From contig JAUPUC010000059.1 in NCBI GenBank assembly GCA_030917745.1, positions 1-5,095 on the forward strand: a stretch of 5,095 bases of DNA. Reading direction: 5' to 3'. Shown here in pieces: positions 1-5,095 of the stretch. This stretch comes from Patescibacteria group bacterium (GTDB lineage Bacteria > Patescibacteriota > Minisyncoccia > Moranbacterales > UBA1568). The translations under genes were made by a program, and so were the position numbers. Position 1 is the stretch's first letter; every line of letters begins with the position of its first letter. The notes below the pieces were generated by a model. That model did not search any database and had not been told where the DNA came from. It saw only the letters and a program-made list of their open reading frames with translations.

Positions 1-169
1 GCTCCGGGTGAGAAGCAATAATTATCCAGGTAACACTCGTGTAGTATGTGCACTTGCTTGTTTTCGCATCTGTTCCTAACATTTGTTCAGATACTTTATA
101 CCTCTCCACCATTCTCTGGCATACGCCTTTGGTTTTTTGAAAGAACTCCTATTTTTTGTTTATTTTTGT
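1..169 (-). other. Downstream part of the leftward transcript, no confident gene
   Basis: This stretch continues the leftward transcript and holds A-rich linker sequence near 150-169, a TAGGAG motif near 148-153, a small GGC-GTAT-GCC hairpin near 118-127 and a minus-strand frame open to the left edge. That frame begins at an ATG around 113, reads MVERYKVSEQMLGTD and runs about 37 codons without a stop. The TAGGAG lies too far (about 30 bases) from that ATG to be its ribosome-binding site, and an open run of this length is not rare by chance. It could be the start of a gene continuing beyond the window, more of the structured RNA, or neither. Confidence 0.3.
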
Positions 170-439
170 TTTTTTCCCTTCTGATTTTATCTTTTTGAAG
201 GGTTGGGTTTTCAGGCAGGAGGAATGTCGGAACGCGTTCGGCACTCATTCTGCCTGATTCCCTTTTTTTGTTTTTGTTTTAGGTCTCCGGTTAGGACGGA
301 GCGATCTGATATGTTGTATCAGATACTTGAACAGTGTGAGGAGTCCCCGCACAATTAGGGGGTAATTGCGAAAGGGAAGCCTCACACCATCCGAAGAAGA
401 TGGGGTTCTTTCGAGAGAGGAGATATGTTTTTAATGTAC
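170..439 (-). ncRNA. Candidate structured RNA or long regulatory leader, family not recognised
   Basis: Read on the minus strand from the promoter start near 439, the region holds six good helices. (1) 403-387, CCATC with GATGG. (2) 387-380 with 341-334, an 8-bp GTGTGAGG/CCTCACAC stem. (3) Inside it, a hairpin 368-352 (CAATTA/TAATTG) whose five-C loop can pair with GGGG at 348-345, an H-type pseudoknot. (4) 324-304, a perfect 8-bp ATCTGATA/TATCAGAT stem. (5) 301-285, CTCCG/CGGAG. (6) 256-212, a long imperfect hairpin capped by a 7-bp stem with an ACGCG loop. A seventh weaker stem, CCCTTC/GAAGGG, is at 202-176. The linkers at 280-262 and 175-150 are strikingly A-rich. No intrinsic terminator appears on this strand before position 1, so the transcript continues out of the window. 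I compared it from memory with RNase P, tmRNA, SRP, 6S, T-box and common riboswitches and found no match. Confidence 0.5.
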
Positions 440-445
440 AATTAC

Positions 446-474
446 ATTATAGCAATTTTTGGCACTTCGGTCAA
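446..474 (-). promoter_or_regulatory. Near-consensus extended -10 sigma70 promoter firing leftward
   Basis: On the minus strand, TTGACC (474 to 469) and a perfect TATAAT (451 to 446) are separated by exactly 17 bases, and the -10 box is preceded by TGC, the extended -10 motif. Only one base departs from consensus. Transcription would start near 439 and run toward position 1. It is the best promoter in the window, and it points into a region with no convincing protein gene. Confidence 0.82.
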
Positions 475-603
475 AGCTTCTTTGTCTTTTTTCCTTCGTG
501 AGAGCCACTCTTGATACTTTTTTTCCTCCTTTTTTCTATTTCTGAATTCCCTTGTCTTTTTTGAGTACCGTGTCCATCCACTGCAAGATTCCCTGATCTA
601 AGC
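475..603. other. Intergenic spacer, A-rich on the minus strand, no confident gene
   Basis: The stretch between the membrane-protein gene and the leftward promoter has several A-runs on the minus strand and encodes Lys/Arg-rich short frames in all three minus frames. The longest (ATG near 635, about 54 codons) starts inside the upstream gene, has no ribosome-binding site and shows no recognisable domain. I see no strong terminator for the membrane-protein mRNA here. Confidence 0.4.
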
Positions 604-632
604 CACAGAAGAAATAATTTATTTTTTCTGTG
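604..632. repeat. Perfect AT-rich inverted repeat at the end of the membrane-protein gene
   Basis: A 13-bp stem (12 Watson-Crick pairs and one G-T) with a 3-base loop spans the stop codon of the membrane-protein gene, with outer arms CACAGAA and TTCTGTG. On the minus strand it is not followed by a U-run, so it is a poor intrinsic terminator. It could protect the mRNA 3' end or slow polymerase; this is inference from the fold only. Confidence 0.45.
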
Positions 633-1839
633 CATCCAAAAGAGCGCGCAGGCTATTCTTACTTGTCCCTACAAACCAGCTATTCCCATCCACTGAATAA
701 TCTACAGAGAGCATTTCCGGTTCCGATATATTCACGTAACGAATTTTGATACCATTATACGAGGATTCCTTATACAGGTATTTTTTTTGTAAAACCACTT
801 TTGACTCCAAGAAAAGATTCTGAAACACAACTGGGAAGTCAATCTCCGCTTTTTTCAGAAGCTCCGGTGCTATTTTCCCGTCTTTCAAAGAGATACGCAA
901 ACCAACGCGACTCTTACCCTGATCGTTGAATAGAAACAAGGAGAATTTTTCTTCCGTCGTACTCACAACGTTTTGAGGAAGTTTCAGCCCCATAAGGACA
1001 ACGAAACGAGAAAACGCAACCGGTGTATTTGTTTGATCTGTGACGAAAAACTCAACCGGCGTCGTAATATGCGCCAATTTCATCTTTGAGCCAATACCTT
1101 CCAGTTGAGCACGAAGTCCCTCCGCCGAAACAGTTTCCACATTCACGGAAAGGTAATTTGGTGAGATCAAAGAGAAATCAAAGTCGGGTTTATTTTTTTC
1201 TGGTGTTGGCACTACTGGCGCAGGCTGAGTATTCATATCCCCTAAGCCATCCTGCGATTTTCCTCCGTAAACATAAAAATAATAATACGCCCCACCAAGA
1301 GACACGAGGAGGAATACCAGGAATATTGCCAGCATCCACCAAGTTTTTTGACCTGAAGATGCATAGGAATCCTGAAGTACGAGATTATTCTCTTTTTTTT
1401 CGTTTTTCGGTACCTGACTCAGCGTGAGCGCTGGTGGGAGATTTGAGGTCTGACCAAAACCGAAAGGGATGGCCTGTTTTTTATCAGAAAGAAACATGGG
1501 GGATTCCACTTGTGGTTTCACTTTTTCAGTGACTATAAGTGCCTCTGGGGCAAGTGTCTGGAGAAAAGGGCTCGATTCAACTGATTCTTGTGATACTGGC
1601 TGAACATTGGTGGTAGGCGCACTTGCAAGCGCTGGGTTCTCAGCTGAAAATGGCCCATGAGGCATCTCAATTGCGCCAAGAGGAATGGAGGTTGTTACAC
1701 GGAGAGGTTCATCAATATCAGAAGGAGGTGCACCTACCTCTGCCATATGATCACTCATCACACTGACGCGCGCCATAATCTCCGGAGGTACAACTGTTGT
1801 TGTCCCACTTGATTGTTTTGAAGAATTGAAAAACCCCAT
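619..1839 (-). CDS. Single-pass membrane protein with disordered cytoplasmic N-region and extracytoplasmic domain, function unknown
   Basis: I do not recognise a named family with a known function. The 406-residue protein has three parts. Residues 1-165 are rich in Pro, Ser, Thr, Glu and Val and probably disordered. Residues about 167-191 (starting WWMLAIFLVFLLVS, ending in a Tyr-rich YYYFYVY stretch) form one transmembrane helix, preceded by Lys, which favours the N-terminus inside. A Pro-rich linker (about 203-215) leads to a folded domain of about 190 residues. That domain has alternating strands (SRFVVLMGLKLPQN, FSLFLFNDQGKSRVGLRISLKDG) and ends YNGIKIRYVNISEPEMLSVDYS with WFVGTSKNSLRALLD. 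From memory, domains with this pattern are common in Patescibacteria (Parcubacteria-type) genomes, without known activity. There is no signal peptide at the N-terminus and no catalytic motif that I can identify. An in-frame TAA lies just upstream of the ATG, so the start cannot be earlier. There is no ribosome-binding site; it follows the pnp terminator. Confidence 0.82.
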   Translation of the reverse strand: MGFFNSSKQSSGTTTVVPPEIMARVSVMSDHMAEVGAPPSDIDEPLRVTTSIPLGAIEMPHGPFSAENPALASAPTTNVQPVSQESVESSPFLQTLAPEALIVTEKVKPQVESPMFLSDKKQAIPFGFGQTSNLPPALTLSQVPKNEKKENNLVLQDSYASSGQKTWWMLAIFLVFLLVSLGGAYYYFYVYGGKSQDGLGDMNTQPAPVVPTPEKNKPDFDFSLISPNYLSVNVETVSAEGLRAQLEGIGSKMKLAHITTPVEFFVTDQTNTPVAFSRFVVLMGLKLPQNVVSTTEEKFSLFLFNDQGKSRVGLRISLKDGKIAPELLKKAEIDFPVVFQNLFLESKVVLQKKYLYKESSYNGIKIRYVNISEPEMLSVDYSVDGNSWFVGTSKNSLRALLDAQKK

Positions 1840-1844
1840 AGAAC

Positions 1845-1850
1845 ATTATA
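1845..1850 (-). promoter_or_regulatory. Possible -10 box (TATAAT) for a leaderless membrane-protein mRNA
   Basis: A perfect TATAAT ends five bases before the ATG of the next gene. Transcription from it would begin at or next to that ATG, giving a leaderless mRNA, which would fit the absence of any Shine-Dalgarno sequence there. No consensus -35 is found 16-18 bases upstream, because that space is occupied by the pnp terminator stem. The match may therefore be a chance by-product of an AT-rich terminator tail. Confidence 0.35.
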
Positions 1851-1882
1851 AAAAGACAAAGAGAGGATATCTTATCCTCTCT
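1848..1882 (-). terminator. Intrinsic terminator behind pnp
   Basis: A perfect 10-bp inverted repeat (AGAGAGGATA with TATCCTCTCT, 3-base loop) is followed on the minus strand by TTGTCTTTTT. It lies about 45 bases after the pnp stop codon. The T-tract runs into a TATAAT just ahead of the next gene, so termination and a possible promoter element abut here too. Confidence 0.9.
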
Positions 1883-1925
1883 CAGTATACACCACATTTT
1901 CTTTCAAGACGAAATTTGTCAGTGT

Positions 1926-4046
1926 TTACGCGCTCTCCGTTTCTTTCATACGGCGAATCGCCTGCTTATGCGAAAGATTAATACGCCCCTGATCATCAAT
2001 TTCTTTCACAATGACCGGAATAATATCACCGACTTTCACTATATCTTCTACTTTTTCAACACGATGGTCAGCCAGCTCTGAAATATGAATCAGGCCTTCT
2101 TGATTCGGCAGCACTTCCGCAAAAGCGCCAAAATTCATGATGCGTGTGATACGACCCTGGAAGAGTTCTCCCGCTTTTACTTCCCGGGTGATATTCATAA
2201 CCCATTCTACCGCCTTCTTAGCGCTAGTCTCGTCAGCTGACGTAATAAAGACAGACCCATCATCTTCGATATCGATAGACACTCCCGTCTCATCAATAAT
2301 CTGATTAATCATTTTACCTCCCGGACCGATTACATCTCGTATTTTCTCCGGATTGATATGAAGCGTAATAATACGCGGAGCATATGGGGACATTTCCGTT
2401 CTTGGCTCAGGAATCACTGCCAACATCTTCCCCATAATGAACAAACGTCCTTCTCTCGCCTGCGCAAGAGCTCCTTGGAGCATGGCTGGTGTCAAACCAT
2501 CAATCTTCACATCCATCTGCATAGCGGTTATACCATCTTTAGTCCCAGCAACCTTGAAGTCCATATCACCATAGTGATCTTCCAAGCCTTGGATATCTGA
2601 CAGAACCTTATACGAACCATCTTTTCCGGTAATGACTCCCATAGCAATACCTGCTACCGGCTTCTTAATTGGCACACCAGCATCCATCAAAGACAGCGTC
2701 GATCCACAGGTGGATGCCATCGAAGAAGAACCGTTCGATTCGAGCACTTCTGAAACCAAGAGGATCGTATATGGGAATTCTTCCTTGCTCGGGAGAACGG
2801 GAATAAGCGCCTTTTCTGCTAGCGCCCCATGTCCCACCTCGCGCCTCCCGGGACCACGCATTGGTCGCACCTCACCGACTGAATACGGTGGAAAATTGTA
2901 GAAGTGCATATAATGCTTCTTTTCATCCGTCTCCATAGTATCCACTACCATTTGATCCCCAGGAGCTCCCAGCGTAGTCACAGTCAATGCCTGCGTTTCA
3001 CCACGAGTAAAGAGTCCCGTCCCATGTGTACGCGGTAAAATACCCACATCACAAGTAATCTGACGAATCTCAGTCACTTCACGACCATCTGGACGAATAC
3101 CTCTCTCAAGAATATGTGTATGCACAGCCTCATCCGAAACCTCGTCTATCAGGATTGAAAGGAGTTCAGGAAGGTATTTCTGATCTGGATATTTTTCCTT
3201 CGCATAAACATCGACCTGGGCACGTATATCGGCAATCTTGCTCTCCATAGCTTGTTTCGGACGCAGATACAGCGCTTCTGTCAAACCAAGGTTTTCTACA
3301 AACGAACGGATATCAGCTTCAAGTTCATCAGAACCCTGGAGTAGAGCTGCTTCTCTTTTTTCTTTCCCGGCTTCCTCTCGAATAGTTTCAATGAAACGCG
3401 CGATTTTCTGTAATGCTTCGAAACCAAACTCCAATGCCGTACCGATTTGCTCCTCGGTCACTTCTTGAGCTCCCGCCTCAATCATGTTGATCTTTTCCTT
3501 GGTCCCAGACAAGAGGAGATCAAGAGCGCTGGTTTTGCGTTCTTCTGTCGTTGGGTTTAAGACCAATTGACCATCTTGGAGTCCAACACGGACAGCACCA
3601 ATCGGTCCATTCCATGGAATATCGGACAAGGTGAGCGCTGCTGAAGCCGCAATCATCGCCACTAGATCTGGATCATTCTCCCCATCATAAGAAAGTGTGG
3701 TAACAATAACCTGTACTTCGTTGCGCATACGGCTATCAAACAGCGGTCTTACTGTTCGGTCTACCGCTCGTCCTGACAAAACAGCATCATCCGATGGACG
3801 GCCTTCGCGCTTAATAAAGCGGGAACCCTTGATCTTTCCAGCAGCGTAATATCGCTCCTCATAATCCACCATCAACGGAAAATAGCCCGTGATTTTAGAC
3901 ATTTCCTTACTCATCACTGCAGTGGCAAGCACCACGGTATCGCCGTATCGAGCGGTCACCGACCCACTTGCCTGCTTCGCCAAAGTACCTGTTTCAATGG
4001 ACAATTCCCGCCCACCGAGCTGTAGAGACCATTTTTTCTCTTGCAT
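1926..4046 (-). CDS. pnp: Polynucleotide phosphorylase (polyribonucleotide nucleotidyltransferase)
   Basis: PNPase degrades RNA from the 3' end using phosphate, releasing nucleoside diphosphates, and can run in reverse to add tails; it works as a homotrimer. The 706-residue product has the full architecture: first RNase PH domain (about 5-145, with FIKREGRPSDD at 77-87), a helical linker, the second RNase PH domain (from about 318, starting RPDGRE) with the phosphate-binding ESNGSSSMAS at 416-425 and the catalytic acidic GDMDFKVAG at 493-501. A KH domain follows with VIGPGGK at 572-578, then an S1 domain at about 628-695. Length and active-site residues match the family, so it should be active. 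I chose ATG at 4046, preceded by a modest purine-rich GAAGAAG. A GTG at 4064 would add six residues and has no ribosome-binding site. It has its own promoter and terminator, and lies downstream of rpsO and a predicted nuclease gene. Confidence 0.98.
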   Translation of the reverse strand: MQEKKWSLQLGGRELSIETGTLAKQASGSVTARYGDTVVLATAVMSKEMSKITGYFPLMVDYEERYYAAGKIKGSRFIKREGRPSDDAVLSGRAVDRTVRPLFDSRMRNEVQVIVTTLSYDGENDPDLVAMIAASAALTLSDIPWNGPIGAVRVGLQDGQLVLNPTTEERKTSALDLLLSGTKEKINMIEAGAQEVTEEQIGTALEFGFEALQKIARFIETIREEAGKEKREAALLQGSDELEADIRSFVENLGLTEALYLRPKQAMESKIADIRAQVDVYAKEKYPDQKYLPELLSILIDEVSDEAVHTHILERGIRPDGREVTEIRQITCDVGILPRTHGTGLFTRGETQALTVTTLGAPGDQMVVDTMETDEKKHYMHFYNFPPYSVGEVRPMRGPGRREVGHGALAEKALIPVLPSKEEFPYTILLVSEVLESNGSSSMASTCGSTLSLMDAGVPIKKPVAGIAMGVITGKDGSYKVLSDIQGLEDHYGDMDFKVAGTKDGITAMQMDVKIDGLTPAMLQGALAQAREGRLFIMGKMLAVIPEPRTEMSPYAPRIITLHINPEKIRDVIGPGGKMINQIIDETGVSIDIEDDGSVFITSADETSAKKAVEWVMNITREVKAGELFQGRITRIMNFGAFAEVLPNQEGLIHISELADHRVEKVEDIVKVGDIIPVIVKEIDDQGRINLSHKQAIRRMKETESA

Positions 4047-4171
4047 ACTTCTTCTTTGTACCACGCAAAGGGCTAATAAACACGGGCCTAAGCCGAAAGT
4101 ATCTCTTTCTGCTTACAACAGTGCTAGTCAACCTCTTCCTGGGCACGCTTAATAATAATCAAACCGCACAA

Positions 4172-4200
4172 AGCATACCTTTTTTCGTCTCAAAAGTCAA
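4172..4200 (-). promoter_or_regulatory. Sigma70-type promoter for pnp
   Basis: On the minus strand a TTGACT -35 box (4200 to 4195) and a TATGCT -10 box (4177 to 4172) are separated by exactly 17 bases. Transcription would start near 4165, giving a leader of about 120 bases before the chosen pnp start. The -35 box overlaps the last two bases of the upstream terminator's U-tract, so one gene's termination and the next gene's initiation are packed into one short element. The leader contains a small GGC-TTAG-GCC hairpin but no large stem comparable to the RNase III-processed leader of E. coli pnp. Confidence 0.72.
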
Positions 4201-4228
4201 AAAATAGCCCCCCGCTTGAGAGGAGCCA
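4199..4228 (-). terminator. Intrinsic terminator behind the NYN-domain gene
   Basis: A 9-bp stem with several G-U pairs (TGGCTCCTC with GGGGGGCTA) and a 6-base loop is followed on the minus strand by six T residues. It lies about 80 bases after the NYN gene stop. The other side of the stem has TTTTATT on the plus strand, so it might also work weakly in that direction. The T-run is shared with the start of the pnp promoter. Confidence 0.8.
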
Positions 4229-4309
4229 TTTTATTACTCGGTTGAGTTTTCGTTAACAAAATACAGGTAAAATCAAATTTGTACCCATTATTCATCAAAA
4301 AAGAATTCT

Positions 4310-4810
4310 CTATCCCATGAGATACTTCTTGTGATTCTCCGAGAGATTCATAAAATCATCGGCCTGCTCAATCAGTTTTGCTGAGGCTGACTCACCAAAA
4401 GCAATCACTTCCACCCGACAGCCAGTCGTATTTTGAACATACTCGACGAGAGGAATATAATCGCCATCCCCGGAGATAAGCACGATTACATCCAAACTGC
4501 GAGACATCTTCACCGCGTCAATCGCGATAGCGACGTCCCAATCTCCTTTTTTTGATCCATCAGGAAAAATCTGGAGGTCCTTCGTCTTGACGTCATATCC
4601 CGTCTTCTCGAGTGCTTCAATAAACTTCTCCTCCATACCCTCGGCCGTTGTGATTCCGTACGCAATCGCTCGAATAAGCTTTCGGCCTGAAACCGCGCTC
4701 TCTAAGACATTCTTAAAGTGCACCTTTTTTTTATACAATACACGGGCACTGTGATAGAGATTGGACACATCTACCAGCACGCCGACTCGCTGTTCTGGAA
4801 ATTTTGCCAT
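4310..4810 (-). CDS. NYN/PIN-like domain protein (LabA/DUF88 type), predicted ribonuclease
   Basis: A 166-residue protein consisting of one NYN domain, a PIN-like fold that usually cleaves RNA with metal ions held by acidic residues. The family pattern is clear: a first strand RVGVLVDVSNLYHS with Asp14 and Asn17, a central KKGDWDVAIAIDAV segment with Asp90, Asp92 and Asp98, and a VLISGDGDYIPLV segment with Asp115 and Asp117. The end of the domain has the usual VEVIAFGESAS strand. All expected acidic positions are present, so it is probably active; its RNA target is unknown. I chose the ATG at 4810 because a longer frame from 4855 would start inside the rpsO terminator hairpin and adds 15 residues unlike the family. 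No good Shine-Dalgarno site precedes either start. The gene lies between rpsO and pnp, suggesting a role in RNA processing or decay. LabA-like proteins have also been linked to other roles, so the nuclease call is family-level. Confidence 0.85.
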   Translation of the reverse strand: MAKFPEQRVGVLVDVSNLYHSARVLYKKKVHFKNVLESAVSGRKLIRAIAYGITTAEGMEEKFIEALEKTGYDVKTKDLQIFPDGSKKGDWDVAIAIDAVKMSRSLDVIVLISGDGDYIPLVEYVQNTTGCRVEVIAFGESASAKLIEQADDFMNLSENHKKYLMG

Positions 4811-4824
4811 ACACGTCTTGTAAG

Positions 4825-4853
4825 AAAATCGCCTCCCTGAAAGATAGGGAGGC
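4825..4853 (-). terminator. Hairpin terminator behind rpsO
   Basis: A perfect 7-bp GC-rich stem (GCCTCCC with GGGAGGC) encloses a 9-base loop. On the minus strand it is followed by GATTTTCTT, a short interrupted U-tract. It lies 15 bases after the rpsO stop codon, where an intrinsic terminator would be expected. The weak U-tract suggests it leaks, which would let rpsO transcripts continue into the NYN-domain gene, for which I see no separate promoter. Confidence 0.7.
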
Positions 4854-4867
4854 ATTCTTTGGTTTGT

Positions 4868-5095
4868 TTAGAGACCGAGGTCCTTTCGGAGCTTCTTTGC
4901 AGCCTTTTCGTTCACCTTTTCAAGATACGTCATCAGTTTTTTACGACGAGAAACCATCTTGAGCAACCCGCGACGAGAATGAAAATCTTTCGCGTTCTTT
5001 TTGAGGTGCGCGGTCAGCTTCTTAATCTGCTCAGTGAAGAGCACAATTTGATACTCTGGCGAACCAGTATCTTTATCGTGCCGCTTAAACGGAGC
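4868..5095 (-). CDS. rpsO: 30S ribosomal protein S15, C-terminal part (5' end outside window)
   Basis: S15 is a primary 16S rRNA-binding protein of the small subunit; it binds the central domain and helps assemble the platform. The visible frame has 75 codons ending in TAA and is open at the right edge, so roughly the first dozen residues are missing from a protein usually near 88-90 aa. Recognition rests on the family signature: a DTGSPEYQ segment near the visible N-terminus (DTGS.EVQ in E. coli), then [15 protein letters not shown], then the highly conserved [20 protein letters not shown] block with its rRNA-contacting basic residues, and the usual short LGL end. The next gene on the same strand starts about 57 bases further on, after a hairpin terminator. 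The rpsO-pnp neighbourhood is a classical bacterial arrangement. Nothing looks truncated apart from the window edge. Confidence 0.97.
   Translation of the reverse strand, partial: APFKRHDKDTGSPEYQIVLFTEQIKKLTAHLKKNAKDFHSRRGLLKMVSRRKKLMTYLEKVNEKAAKKLRKDLGL

Noticed and set aside
176..280. Plus-strand reading of hairpins at 176-202 and 212-256 as rightward intrinsic terminators, because T-runs follow them
   Set aside because: I see no rightward gene or promoter feeding them, the T-run lies several bases after the second stem, and the strong promoter at 446-474 points the other way. A bidirectional role cannot be excluded.
1..440. CRISPR array, tRNA, tmRNA or RNase P RNA in the left region
   Set aside because: There are no regularly spaced repeats, no cloverleaf or T-loop motif, no tag-peptide frame, and none of the conserved RNase P core sequences.
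475..635. Short Lys/Arg-rich minus-strand frames after the membrane-protein gene, including one of about 54 codons from an ATG near 635 and a protein-like tail ending EALTEVPKIAIM
   Set aside because: The frames start inside the previous gene or lack a start, have no ribosome-binding site, and A-rich DNA gives Lys-rich translations in every frame. A frameshifted gene remnant is possible but I cannot support it.
4047..4064. GTG start at 4064 for PNPase
   Set aside because: No ribosome-binding site precedes it, and PNPases usually begin close to the conserved first strand; the ATG at 4046 has a purine-rich upstream sequence.
4197..4295. A 32-codon minus-strand frame starting MNNGYKFDF between the NYN gene and pnp
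   Set aside because: It runs through the intrinsic terminator and ends in the pnp -35 box, has no ribosome-binding site and resembles no known small protein.
4811..4855. Longer N-terminus for the NYN protein from ATG at 4855 (MPPYLSGRRF)
   Set aside because: This start lies within the rpsO terminator hairpin and the added residues do not belong to the NYN domain.

Overview
The window reads as a bacterial chromosome segment in which all four confident genes lie on the minus strand, so the biological order runs from the right edge to the left. The protein content suggests a Candidate Phyla Radiation (Patescibacteria) genome. The small membrane-anchored protein has a C-terminal domain that resembles, from memory, one common in Parcubacteria-type genomes. 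Ribosome-binding sites are weak or absent, and the intergenic regions carry promoter and terminator signals close to consensus. TAA and TAG are used as stops in the four genes, and nothing suggests a recoded genetic code. This lineage assignment is an inference, not a measured placement.

Layout from right to left: (1) the C-terminal 75 codons of rpsO (ribosomal protein S15), cut by the window edge, with a hairpin terminator behind it; (2) a 166-residue NYN/PIN-like (LabA/DUF88-type) predicted nuclease; (3) an intrinsic terminator whose U-tract runs directly into the -35 box of a good sigma70-type promoter; (4) pnp, a full-length polynucleotide phosphorylase with both RNase PH domains, KH and S1; (5) a perfect 10-bp hairpin terminator; (6) a 406-residue single-pass membrane protein of unknown function, possibly translated from a leaderless mRNA; (7) about 620 bases with no confident protein gene.

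The classical bacterial rpsO-pnp neighbourhood is therefore preserved, but with a predicted endonuclease gene between the two. A ribosomal protein, a putative endoribonuclease and a 3'-5' exoribonuclease sit together, which points to an RNA-turnover neighbourhood. Each gene appears to have its own termination signal, and pnp has its own promoter.

The most interesting part is the left end. A nearly perfect extended -10 sigma70 promoter (TTGACC, 17-bp spacer, TGC-TATAAT) fires leftward into about 440 bases without a convincing ORF. Just downstream lies a dense series of stem-loops, including an 8-bp stem enclosing a possible C-loop/G-strand pseudoknot. Further hairpins follow, separated by A-rich linkers. 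I could not match it to any RNA family I know. It is either a stand-alone structured RNA or a long regulatory leader of a gene beyond the left edge.
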